A DNA stretch of 64,000 nucleotides from Persicitalea sp038235275 (GTDB lineage: Bacteria; Bacteroidota; Bacteroidia; Cytophagales; Spirosomataceae): positions 67,521 through 131,520 of the forward strand of contig JBBSUC010000009.1 of assembly GCA_038235275.1 (NCBI GenBank), read 5' to 3'. A program made the translations under genes and the position numbers. The notes beneath the pieces were generated by a model. The model was not told where the DNA came from. It was given only the letters and a program-made list of their open reading frames with translations, and ran no database searches. Position 1 is the stretch's first letter. Each line of letters begins with the position of its first letter. Shown piece after piece: positions 25,013 through 32,736 of this stretch.

Positions 25013-26731
25013 ATGCCGTTTCTTCGTTCCTCTTTTCTTTTTTTGCAAAAAAACACCTGGCTGGCGGCGTTGCTATGCGCATTGCCCATTTTTATTTACG
25101 CCCTCGTTTTTTCGCAAATTGCCCTCAACGTCAATTACGTCGCTTTTGACGACATCCTGATTCTGGGCATTATTCCCGGCTTTGAGGACGCCACCTGGCT
25201 CGAGCGCTGGCAGCGACTCACCGATCCCTTTCCCGAGCATCGGCTGATTTTTTCGCGCTCGCTCGTGCTGCTTTCCTACTATATTTTTGGCAAAGTAAAC
25301 CTCGTCAGCCTCATGGTCATCGGCAACCTGTGTTGGGCGGGCTGCGCGGGTGTTTTCTACGCGGTGTTTCGTCAGATTGACGCACCACGGTTGCGGTTGT
25401 CGCTCTGGTACTTCGTGCCGATCGTGTGGCTTTGGTTCACCATTCATTCTTTCGAGAATATGTTTTGGGGCGTGAGTTCGCTCTGCAATTTCGGGCTGCT
25501 GCTGTTTGCGATGCTGGCCTTTTACTTCGCCACGCACCGACCACAGCAGCTTTGGGTGGCCTGGCTCTTTGCTTTGGCGGCTACCTACACCTACGGCAAC
25601 GGCATCGCCGTGTTTCCCGTCATCATTTTCCTGCTCTGGATCACCGGGCGGCGGCGGGCGTTCTTCGCTACCGTGGGCGTGACGCTCCTGGTTGGCTATG
25701 TTTATTTCTTAGGTTTCCCCCAAAAAACCGACAGCCTGGATTTTTCTGATTTTCAGCAGGTAAGGGAGGGTCTAGCGGGCTTCTTTGGCTTCATTGGCTC
25801 CATCGCCGCGCTGGATGCCTATACCACGCAGCCCGTACCGCTGGCTTTGGCCGTGGCGACGGGTATAGCGATGGTGGGGCTGTTTCTTTGGTTGTTTCGC
25901 GAGAACCTTTTGCCGCTGTTTCGTTCGGTGGTGGGTAAGCCGCTGCACCTCAGCCCGGCGGGGCAATTTGCTCTGGTCTTGATGGTGTTCGTGGCTATTA
26001 CGTCTTTTGCTGTCATCTACAAGCGTATTCCGCTGGGGGGCTTCGATTCGCTGTTCAAAGGCCGCTACCGGATGTACACCGCGCTGGCTTTGGTGTCGTT
26101 GCATTTCGGGGCGCTGGCGTGGCTACCGCCGCTCAAACGTCGCCGCTGGGGCATGGTGGCCGTGCCTTTGGCCATCTTTCTGAATCTGGCGATTCTGTAC
26201 GTCAATTTCGCCGGGGCCGTCAATAACCGCCGGACGGCCATCGTGCAGGAATTCAACGCCCGCTACAATGCCGACTGGCTGGGACTGAGTATGTTCGATA
26301 TGGACCAGGCGCATTACGAGAAAATCCGCGCCTACTACCAGTCCGCCGACCCGCTGGCCGAAGGCTGGGATCCCAACGCCGACACCGACCAACTCCCCTG
26401 CGCGGGCGACTACGCACTGGACAGCTTGTTTCTTCACGAGGAGGAAATTCATGTGTACAACTCCAAAGAGTTCATCGACGCCGAACGCGACTATACCGAT
26501 GGTCCCTATCTTATCCTGAAATCCGACCGCCACGTCTATGCCTCGTCGCCCAACCAACAGGGGCTACCCTTCGATACCTTCCTCAATATGCGGCGGTACT
26601 TTTCGCGTGGCTTCAGCGGGACCTTCCACCAAGCCAACGTCGAACCGGGACGGTACAAAATTTATGTTCTAATCCGTCGGGACGGGAAGAACGCGGTGTA
26701 CTGTACGGGAAGAGAATGGGTGGAAGATTAG
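25013..26731 (+). CDS. Polytopic membrane protein, glycosyltransferase-like
   Basis: A 572-residue protein with about ten membrane helices over the first 400 residues and a soluble C-terminal domain of about 150 residues. The pattern (an acidic loop after helix 1, FDDILILGIIPGFEDATW, then FPEHRLIFSRSLVLLSYYIFG) is like that of GT-C polyprenyl-sugar-dependent glycosyltransferases. No motif establishes an activity, however. The acidic residues in the first external loop are where GT-C enzymes place catalytic Asp/Glu. It starts 62 bases after the MORN-like gene. Confidence 0.75.
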   Translation: MPFLRSSFLFLQKNTWLAALLCALPIFIYALVFSQIALNVNYVAFDDILILGIIPGFEDATWLERWQRLTDPFPEHRLIFSRSLVLLSYYIFGKVNLVSLMVIGNLCWAGCAGVFYAVFRQIDAPRLRLSLWYFVPIVWLWFTIHSFENMFWGVSSLCNFGLLLFAMLAFYFATHRPQQLWVAWLFALAATYTYGNGIAVFPVIIFLLWITGRRRAFFATVGVTLLVGYVYFLGFPQKTDSLDFSDFQQVREGLAGFFGFIGSIAALDAYTTQPVPLALAVATGIAMVGLFLWLFRENLLPLFRSVVGKPLHLSPAGQFALVLMVFVAITSFAVIYKRIPLGGFDSLFKGRYRMYTALALVSLHFGALAWLPPLKRRRWGMVAVPLAIFLNLAILYVNFAGAVNNRRTAIVQEFNARYNADWLGLSMFDMDQAHYEKIRAYYQSADPLAEGWDPNADTDQLPCAGDYALDSLFLHEEEIHVYNSKEFIDAERDYTDGPYLILKSDRHVYASSPNQQGLPFDTFLNMRRYFSRGFSGTFHQANVEPGRYKIYVLIRRDGKNAVYCTGREWVED

Positions 26732-26759
26732 GCCTACTGAAACAACGACAACTTATCCA

Positions 26760-28148
26760 ATGGAAGAAAACGATTCCGATTACCAGCACGGCTACACGAG
26801 TGGCGTCGAGAACCTCGGCCGGGAGGCCTACGAGGCGTATTTGTCGAGCCAGGTCAGTCACGAGTGGGTGACGGAGCGGCTGGACGAGAAGAAAAGGGAC
26901 CTGGGGATGCTGGAAGTGACGCGGCAGGTGACGCTGGGCCGACGAAAGGAGGCCTTCGACCGCCTACAAACGCATCTGCTGGGTGTTCACGAATCGTCCA
27001 AACAGGCTCGGGAAATCCAGGACCGCGTAACCGAAACCGAACAGGAAACCACGCGACTGACCGATAAGCGTAACGCCGCCGCCACGCACTACTCGCTTTT
27101 GGCCGGGTTCATTTTTCTGGTGGCTGGCCTTTCGTTCCTGTTCGGCGACCTGATCATCTCGCACGAAATCGTGGCCTACGCCCTCAATATCCGCAATTCT
27201 AACGAGGCCTGGGCCTTCGCCGTGGGCCTGGCGATGGTCTCCATCCTGCTCAAACCCACCTACGACCGCCTGATCGAAGGCCCCTACCAAACCGATGACT
27301 CGCCCCGCATTAAAAAACGCTACGGACGTTTCAAGGTGACGCTGTCCGTGTTTGCGCTGGCTACTTTGCTGGTGCTGGGCTGGTTTCGCTACGAAGCCTA
27401 CCGCACCGATAAGTTGAAGGAGGCCATCAACAAATCCATCAAAAACCTGCAACTCAACGCCGTGGACCCGCTGACGGGCGCGCCAGTCAGTAGCCCCGAA
27501 CTGACCAACCAAATCGAAGCCGCTCTGCGCGACTCCGACAACCTGAGCCTGATGCTGGTGAACAGCCCGTGGGCGTTGCTGTCGTTCGTGCTGAGTGGCG
27601 TGCTGTTCGCCATCGCCGGGGCAGTGTCGCTGGGCATGGCGATTCCGGTGTTGCAGAGTTTCTGGTACCGCTGGCTGCAAATCGACCCGCGCCTGGGACG
27701 TCTGCGCCGCCGCCGCAAGCGGCTGGTGAAAGAACTGACCGCCCTGGAAAAAGTAATTTCCCAGCAAATGATCCAAAAAAATATCATGGAAAACGACCTG
27801 GCCGTGCTGCCCGAACTTGATGATCTGAAGCAGCAGGAAAAGGCCCTCCGCCGCGAAATCGAAGACCTGGAAGAAGAACGCAAACTCGCCCTGATCGACA
27901 GCCGCACCCAAGCCTACAACGACGGCCACGCCCGCGGCGAAGTGGCCCGCCACCTCATGAGCGACGAGGAATACGAACAATGGCGCAATAGTCAGCTAAC
28001 GGCTTCCAACCCCGCGCTGCGTACTAAGTCTGCGGCCTCCGACCGTGCGGTGCCGCGTACGCGTAGTTCGGGGATGCGGCCGTATCAGGCGATTCGGAAG
28101 GCGATTACGGATGGGTTGGAGGGGGAGGGTTCTTCTTCGGTCTTATAG
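26760..28148 (+). CDS. Membrane protein flanked by coiled coils, unknown family
   Basis: A 462-residue protein. The N-terminal ~110 residues are charged and helical (VTERLDEKKRDLGMLEVTRQVTLGRR region, ending QDRVTETEQETTRLTDKR). Next come about four hydrophobic helices (residues 112-135, 153-165, 195-215 and 270-300). The C-terminus has a long Glu/Lys/Arg coiled coil (residues 320-390) and a disordered tail. The mirrored coiled-coil/membrane/coiled-coil plan suggests a scaffold, tether or mechanosensory protein. I do not recognise the family. It lies 28 bases after the GT-C-like gene, so the two are probably co-transcribed. Confidence 0.7.
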   Translation: MEENDSDYQHGYTSGVENLGREAYEAYLSSQVSHEWVTERLDEKKRDLGMLEVTRQVTLGRRKEAFDRLQTHLLGVHESSKQAREIQDRVTETEQETTRLTDKRNAAATHYSLLAGFIFLVAGLSFLFGDLIISHEIVAYALNIRNSNEAWAFAVGLAMVSILLKPTYDRLIEGPYQTDDSPRIKKRYGRFKVTLSVFALATLLVLGWFRYEAYRTDKLKEAINKSIKNLQLNAVDPLTGAPVSSPELTNQIEAALRDSDNLSLMLVNSPWALLSFVLSGVLFAIAGAVSLGMAIPVLQSFWYRWLQIDPRLGRLRRRRKRLVKELTALEKVISQQMIQKNIMENDLAVLPELDDLKQQEKALRREIEDLEEERKLALIDSRTQAYNDGHARGEVARHLMSDEEYEQWRNSQLTASNPALRTKSAASDRAVPRTRSSGMRPYQAIRKAITDGLEGEGSSSVL

Positions 28149-28156
28149 TCCTGCCT

Positions 28157-29416
28157 CTAAGGATTTTCTTTTAACGGTTTCTTTATTCCCTTCGAGATAA
28201 GTTGGATATTGTCGTTCGTCACGCCGTAATGGGCTGCCAGATTTTCCCATTCGCTCAGGGCGGCCCGAACTTCTTCAAATATATGAATCGCTTGATTCTG
28301 GGAGAGGTCCGCGTGTGGGGCCAATCTCAGTAAGTCAGTTTTGCCGGGATGCCGTCCTTCACCCGCCACCAACATGCTTTGCTGACCGGCCGGGCCGGAG
28401 GAGAATGTCAGGTCATAAGCCGGCGAAACCCGCCATATTCCTTTTTCATCCATCAGGAAGGAGAAGTTTTTCGAATGGTCATCCCGATTGTGGGCCAAAA
28501 CGTTGAACACGGCGTAGCGATAAATTTTCTGTGCCTGACGCACGTCTTTGGTAAGCCACAAGGTCGCTTTGATCAAGTCTTCGTAATCCAGAGCCGGGGT
28601 TCTGAAATCCGAGTGCAAAAGTCCGCAGGCCGTGTGGACGTGGCGTTTCTTTCCTTCGGAGAGTCGGTCGAAACGCTTCGCGGCGAAGTATCCGGCATTG
28701 CCTTTACCTTCGAACAAGTGGCAATCAGGCAGATCTAATCCGGCCTTTGCAGCCATTAGATTATACACGTATTCGATGGCCCCCGCATCGAGACCATCCC
28801 TCGAATTGCCAAACTTGACGATCCACGGCGCAAAACCGATAGGCAGATCCTCATCCGCTTGAATGATAGAATTCTCGCCCGGATTGAACGCGATAAGGGC
28901 CTTGGGCCGCGCGCCGGCGGAAGACCCGTTCAGATGGATGAGGTCTTCCAGCACATCGCTGCTTTCACCGCGCAAAACCGCCTTCGTTTGTGCACTTAAC
29001 TCATCCAAATCAAGGGTTCCAACCGAGGGGAACTCGCCGTAATCGGGAATATAGGTCAACGCACCCATACCCGTTTTACCCACGTAAGCCAGACGATCCA
29101 GAGGAGAAAACGTTTCGGGCAACACCCCACTGGCGCGCAACAATCGGTCCAGCAGCAAACGCCCCCAGCCATCGGGCAGACTGTCGTTGAAAACGCCCGG
29201 CAGTCCTTCGAAGAGCGAAGGTTCAAAGGAAAAGGTACCCGCTTTCAAAGGGAGCTTATAGGGCGAGAGCGGCAATCCGGCATCCAGAAATTCGGGATCG
29301 TACTCGAAATAAATCCGGCCATCGTCCGGCACCAGACGACCCACGGACAGAATGGATTGGTGGCCAAAGTCCAGTGCTACGCGGAGTAGTTCTACGGGTT
29401 TGGAATTGCGTTTCAT
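28157..29416 (-). CDS. hipA: HipA-family kinase (type II toxin)
   Basis: A 419-residue Ser/Thr-kinase-like toxin. The HipA kinase core is visible: a Ser-rich phosphate loop HLNGSSAGARPKALIAF, the catalytic loop HNRDDHSKNFSF (Asp acting as base, Asn binding metal) and the metal-binding Asp in VSPAYDLTFSSG. The N-terminal part (FFEYDPEF-like and GLPGVFNDSLPDGWGR) matches the HipA N-subdomain. Known HipA toxins phosphorylate GltX or other translation factors and cause growth arrest. Its start overlaps hipB by four bases (29413-29416). All catalytic residues seem intact. Confidence 0.9.
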   Translation of the reverse strand: MKRNSKPVELLRVALDFGHQSILSVGRLVPDDGRIYFEYDPEFLDAGLPLSPYKLPLKAGTFSFEPSLFEGLPGVFNDSLPDGWGRLLLDRLLRASGVLPETFSPLDRLAYVGKTGMGALTYIPDYGEFPSVGTLDLDELSAQTKAVLRGESSDVLEDLIHLNGSSAGARPKALIAFNPGENSIIQADEDLPIGFAPWIVKFGNSRDGLDAGAIEYVYNLMAAKAGLDLPDCHLFEGKGNAGYFAAKRFDRLSEGKKRHVHTACGLLHSDFRTPALDYEDLIKATLWLTKDVRQAQKIYRYAVFNVLAHNRDDHSKNFSFLMDEKGIWRVSPAYDLTFSSGPAGQQSMLVAGEGRHPGKTDLLRLAPHADLSQNQAIHIFEEVRAALSEWENLAAHYGVTNDNIQLISKGIKKPLKENP

Positions 29417-29733
29417 GAGTTACGTACGCGCTTTCGGGTAGTCTTCTTCGGACTGTCCCTAACCTTACTTTTAAGGATCTCGTCGATGCTTTTGGCGGTA
29501 TGCAGCTTTTGCTCGATGCCCTGCAAAATGGCCTCTGTCAGATCCAGCACGAAAGCCAGCTTAATGAATGACTCCAAAGAAATCTGCCCGGTCTGCTCGA
29601 ATTTACGTACCACCGAAAGACTGACGTTGGATTTTTCGGCGAGCTGGTTTTGGGTCAGGTTCTCTTTTACCCTGCGTTGCCGAAGTAGGGTGGGGAGTTT
29701 GAACAGTACGTCGCGGGGAGTGATAAATACCAT
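29413..29733 (-). CDS. hipB: HipB-like helix-turn-helix antitoxin
   Basis: A 106-residue Xre-family DNA-binding protein. The HTH is LTQNQLAEKSNVSLSVVRKFEQTG, about residues 25-48; a basic tail (KVRDSPKKTTRKRVRNS) follows. It precedes and overlaps the HipA-like toxin gene, the usual antitoxin-first order, so it probably neutralises HipA and represses the operon. Inverted and direct repeats suited to autoregulation lie directly upstream (29736-29789). Confidence 0.88.
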   Translation of the reverse strand: MVFITPRDVLFKLPTLLRQRRVKENLTQNQLAEKSNVSLSVVRKFEQTGQISLESFIKLAFVLDLTEAILQGIEQKLHTAKSIDEILKSKVRDSPKKTTRKRVRNS

Positions 29734-29735
29734 TA

Positions 29736-29789
29736 TTATAATGATTATAACGTAAAATTGGTGATAATTACTACAATTATGGTGATAAT
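29736..29789 (-). promoter_or_regulatory. Candidate hipBA operators
   Basis: Directly upstream of hipB, TTATAATGATTATAA (29736-29750) is a palindrome with perfect 7-bp arms around one base. GGTGATAAT occurs twice in direct orientation (29760-29768 and 29781-29789), 21 bp apart, which is two helical turns. The arrangement suits cooperative binding by a HipB-like dimer. Inferred from position and symmetry. Confidence 0.5.
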
Positions 29790-29809
29790 AAATGATTTTC
29801 CCAATGTTA

Positions 29810-30537
29810 TCAACTTGTTAAGCAGACAGCTATCTTTTCCAAAATGTGGTTTACTCTATTTTGTTCAGATCTTTCCAGATTTGCGCTGATCCACTCCCTC
29901 CTGTATCGGTTGTCGAGCAGGTTTTGTAATTCTCCCAGAATGTACTTCTTCACCGGTTCATCGGCTTGAGCGATTTCCTGCCAGATAGTGATCCTGTTGT
30001 TAAGCAGGTAAACAATATCCTCAAAATCGGTGCTGGTTCTTCCGTCGTTTTTTCCCGTCCTGTGAAGGCGTCAAATTTAGAGGCGAGGAAATACTCCGGC
30101 CTAAAAAGCTTTATAACAGAGTTTTGGCCCAGATCGTAGATTTGAGCGGTTGCGTAGCCAAGTTTGTACCATCTATTGCTGAATCCCAAAATTTCCTCCG
30201 AAGTCGGCATGACATCTACGGTGATGCCGTTGATACTGTATCGGCAAATCACTCCCGAGGCAAGGTCATTGATAAACCCTTTGGCCCGTAGCTTCTCCTC
30301 GATAGCCGCGTATGCCCTGTAATTGGCTAATTCGATCAGAATATCGACATCGTCGGTGGGCCTAATCTCTTCGGCCAAGCGGTCGGCGTACAGCGAGACC
30401 ACCGCTCCGCCCACAAACACAACGCTGTCGTTCAGTTCTTCGAGCGCGTAGCTAACGGCCCTGATTCGCGAGATGTTATTGTGCTGGTTCGCCAAGAATA
30501 GAGTTTTTAAGTTCCTGTACCGCCTGGTTGACCTCAC
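29810..30537 (-). pseudogene. Nucleotidyltransferase (AbiEii/MNT-like), frameshifted
   Basis: The intact part carries the nucleotidyltransferase signature VFVGGAVVSLYADR...RPTDDVDILIEL, i.e. the GG motif followed by paired acidic residues. The frame runs out early after KFDAFTGREK. Reading one base back at an A-run (T6 at 30048-30053 on the plus strand) restores a continuous frame: NDGRTSTDFEDIVYLLNN, on to a TGA at 29810-29812, about 242 residues in total. A single A lost from a run of seven would explain this; a sequencing error is equally possible. The start is uncertain (GTG at 30537 or TTG at 30495) and overlaps the winged-helix gene. It is probably the effector of a toxin-antitoxin-like pair. 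Confidence 0.7.
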
Positions 30538-31003
30538 GGCTTCTGCCCACTCGAATGATGTCGATGCTAACCAGCATTTTGTAAAGCAGCGGGTCTTCCT
30601 GCGCCGCTTTTACCGCCCCTTTGTACAATGGTTCGATAGCCTGACCGCGCAAATCGCCGTCCGCACTTGCCCACACGTAGTTAGCTTCTGTGACAAACTT
30701 GGACTTGTAGAAAGGATGGGAATGCGCGGTGGCTATGCCCGTTACGACGGGGCCGGGAGATTGGGGAAAAACGTAGGGCAGCCCGAATTGAATGAATTCC
30801 ATCAGCGATTCCCGGAATACCTCCCGTCGCTCCTGGTCGATCAGCCCGGCTAGGCTGCTCCGATTCAGCGACTCCGAAACTTCGGAAATACTGATGGACA
30901 ATGCCGCCGACAGGTCACGGTACTGCCAGGGCTTTTCCTCATAAGAAAGTATTTTTAACAGGATCACGATGTCCTGAGGTCTCATGCCGTTGTGCGCTCT
31001 CAT
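30476..31003 (-). CDS. Winged-helix regulator paired with nucleotidyltransferase
   Basis: A 175-residue protein with an N-terminal helix-turn-helix (DIVILLKILSYEEKPWQYRDLSAALSISISEVSESLNRS, about residues 11-49), then VTGIATAHSHPFYK and a C-terminal region rich in Leu/Val. It overlaps the nucleotidyltransferase frame by up to 62 bases. A 13-bp inverted repeat lies 21-51 bases upstream (31024-31054), consistent with autorepression. The layout resembles AbiE-type pairs (winged-helix antitoxin plus nucleotidyltransferase toxin), but the sequence is not a clear AbiEi match. Met7 is an alternative start. Confidence 0.72.
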   Translation of the reverse strand: MRAHNGMRPQDIVILLKILSYEEKPWQYRDLSAALSISISEVSESLNRSSLAGLIDQERREVFRESLMEFIQFGLPYVFPQSPGPVVTGIATAHSHPFYKSKFVTEANYVWASADGDLRGQAIEPLYKGAVKAAQEDPLLYKMLVSIDIIRVGRSREVNQAVQELKNSILGEPAQ

Positions 31004-31023
31004 GGGGTGAAGGTAAATGTTTT

Positions 31024-31054
31024 GTTCTTTGTTTGCAAATCGCGAACAAAGAAC
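31024..31054 (-). promoter_or_regulatory. Inverted-repeat operator and promoter of the winged-helix gene
   Basis: GTTCTTTGTTTGC (31024-31036) is repeated in inverse as GCGAACAAAGAAC (31042-31054) with 12 of 13 positions matching and a 5-base spacer. On the minus strand the repeat contains a TTG that is followed, 20 bases later, by TACCTTCA just before the start codon. The operator would therefore overlap the -33 region. Confidence 0.55.
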
Positions 31055-31150
31055 GAGAAAATGCTTTTGCGGGTGGAGAACATTAGGATGGTTGATGCAG
31101 ATCGGAAGGGGTGGGAAGACTGTAAATGGTATAGTGGCGTCGGTCTTCGT

Positions 31151-31209
31151 CGCGTTTCAAACGCGAGGTGATGCAACCGCGCGGCGAACCGTACCGATCT
31201 CTAATCGGT
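31151..31209. repeat. Palindromic repeat pair at the edge of a truncated ORF
   Basis: CGCGTTTCAAACGCG (31151-31165, perfect 7-bp arms) and ACCGATCTCTAATCGGT (31193-31209, 6-bp arms) are 28 bases apart. They resemble the dispersed palindromes of this genome group. The recognisable part of the following ORF starts just after them. Confidence 0.5.
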
Positions 31210-31236
31210 GTTAGCAGCGGACCCGAAGAAGAACAA

Positions 31237-31599
31237 ATGGGCCTGCCGGAAATGATTTTGGTGTATCAAGGTGCAAGAGACGAAAACACGATCACTTGGG
31301 CAAAATTTTCGGATGCCACGAGTGAAGAGATGAGCTATACCAAGGTAATGTACCCAATGGCATCAGGTGATCTGCTAGAAAGCATCTACATCAACATGGA
31401 TAGCAGCGTCATTAAATCCTACCTGTCAAAGTGCAAAACCTCTGAGCAAATCGAGGTGGCTAACCGGAAGTACTATACCTCGATTTTCTTTCACGTGCTT
31501 TTTCTTTACACGATTTCAAGAAATAGGAAGTACGAGTTTGCGCAGACAGCGGGTGAGGACAGATACAATCAAAGTAAAGAGACAGAGCTTGCTGCTTAA
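31237..31599 (+). CDS. Hypothetical protein, possibly a truncated remnant
   Basis: From the ATG at 31237 a 120-residue product is encoded; 23 additional in-frame codons upstream pass through palindromic repeats and are not convincing protein. The C-terminal half (KCKTSEQIEVANRKYYTSIFFHVLFLYTISRNRKYE) looks like real amphipathic/hydrophobic helix, ending in a charged tail. It is the only plus-strand gene in an otherwise minus-strand accessory island. I do not recognise the family. It could be the 3' part of a gene cut by repeat insertion. Confidence 0.4.
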   Translation: MGLPEMILVYQGARDENTITWAKFSDATSEEMSYTKVMYPMASGDLLESIYINMDSSVIKSYLSKCKTSEQIEVANRKYYTSIFFHVLFLYTISRNRKYEFAQTAGEDRYNQSKETELAA

Positions 31600-31744
31600 T
31601 CGAAAGATACTTTTGATACTCACTACACTTCATTCATCTTGAATTTCGGAATGAATGACATCATGGAAGGATTAGCCTAGTTTGTAAGAACCTGTCTGTA
31701 AAATTGAAGGGAAGCGGATAAATATATCCATAATCCACCTCAGA

Positions 31745-31880
31745 CATGCCGGAGGCATCGACCGTTAATAGCACCATAATCTTTATATAGCCCCTTCACC
31801 CCGGAGGGGTCGACCTCTCCGGGGTGAAGGGGCTTGGTGGTTCGTAGCTTTTCTATTAACGGCTGATCCCTCCGGGATAT
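31745..31880. repeat. Long imperfect palindromic element (two ~68-bp arms)
   Basis: The left arm (from ATGCCGGAGGCAT at 31746) and the inverted right arm (ending ATCCCTCCGGGAT near 31877) share, in order, a GCCGGAGG/CCGGAGGG hairpin, the word CCGTTAATAG, and AGCCCCTTCACCCCGGAG. The centre is a perfect 18-bp stem (31789-31806 with 31817-31834) around GGTCGACC. The element lies a few bases beyond the stop of the methyltransferase/HIT gene and would form a very strong transcript-ending structure. It resembles dispersed non-coding palindromes of Cytophagales. Confidence 0.75.
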
Positions 31881-31884
31881 GGTT

Positions 31885-32736
31885 TCAACGTTTGTTTAAA
31901 ATATTCCGAATTCCTCCCTTTGGATTGTCACAATCACCTGAATATCTGGGAATAAGATGAATAGTAGCGTGATCCATGCGTTGTCCGGCATTCCGTCCGA
32001 TATTCATTCCCAGCGTGAAATCCTCCGTTTCGTATTTGGCTTTTAATATTTTCTGCACAAAATTAGATAGTCGTACCAAATCCTTTTGCTCCTCAAAAGT
32101 CAGGTCAAAGTAGTTGGCTTCGTGGCGTTTCGGTACAATAAGCGCGTGACCTTTGGCAACAGGGAAGCCATCCAGGACGGAATAACTCAACGGCGTTTCG
32201 GCCAGCAGTTCCAATTTGGGATTGACTTTGCAAAACGGGCATTTTGAATCACTCTCAACTACCTGGTTCCAATGTTGGTACTCGTAGAATTCTGTATTCT
32301 CGTTGAGAAAGATCGATCGATAGGGTAGTTTGACGTAGCATTGATACGTCGGCTTCCCGTGTACCTGATGTATACGGAAGGCATCTCGCTGAATATCGCG
32401 CCGAACGGCGAAGTACGCCCGACCCATTGGCTTCAAGAGATTTGAAATTTGCATCAATACCTTATTTTGCTCTTCGGGAAAAAGTACGTTCAGGACGTAG
32501 AAGCAAAGGATTGTATCGAACTTCCCGGTTGGGTATTCTGGGTAGTAGTGCGGGTCGTAACCTTTGGCATCGAATCCTTTTACGAGCAGATGGTTTACGT
32601 CTTTTCCAAAACCACAACCAAAATCTAGCACCTTTCCCTGAATGAGTTTGCGTTCGAGCAGCATCCGCACGGGTAGCGAAGGCGTAGTGCGCTCTTTTGC
32701 GGTTAGGTGTGCGTTGGGATTCGGCGTGTCACTCAT
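31885..32736 (-). CDS. Methyltransferase/HIT-domain fusion protein
   Basis: A 283-residue two-domain protein. Residues ~15-160 form a class I methyltransferase with motif I VLDFGCGFG (36-44) and FDTILCFYVLNVLFPEEQ. Residues ~165-283 form a histidine-triad domain with an N-terminal CPFC pair, VLDGFPVAKGHALIVPKRH and NAGQRMDHATIHLIPRYSGD. The usual HxHxH is H256-A-T258-I-H260: the middle His is Thr. HIT enzymes hydrolyse nucleotidyl groups such as AMP or ADP-ribose phosphoramidates and 5'-adenylated ends. The start overlaps KptA by eight bases. It is the last gene of the five-gene cassette. Confidence 0.85.
   Translation of the reverse strand: MSDTPNPNAHLTAKERTTPSLPVRMLLERKLIQGKVLDFGCGFGKDVNHLLVKGFDAKGYDPHYYPEYPTGKFDTILCFYVLNVLFPEEQNKVLMQISNLLKPMGRAYFAVRRDIQRDAFRIHQVHGKPTYQCYVKLPYRSIFLNENTEFYEYQHWNQVVESDSKCPFCKVNPKLELLAETPLSYSVLDGFPVAKGHALIVPKRHEANYFDLTFEEQKDLVRLSNFVQKILKAKYETEDFTLGMNIGRNAGQRMDHATIHLIPRYSGDCDNPKGGIRNILNKR

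Noticed and set aside
30043..30060. Programmed -1 frameshifting in the nucleotidyltransferase
   Set aside because: The A-run is not in a classical X-XXY-YYZ heptamer in the zero frame, and no downstream pseudoknot is obvious. A base loss is simpler.
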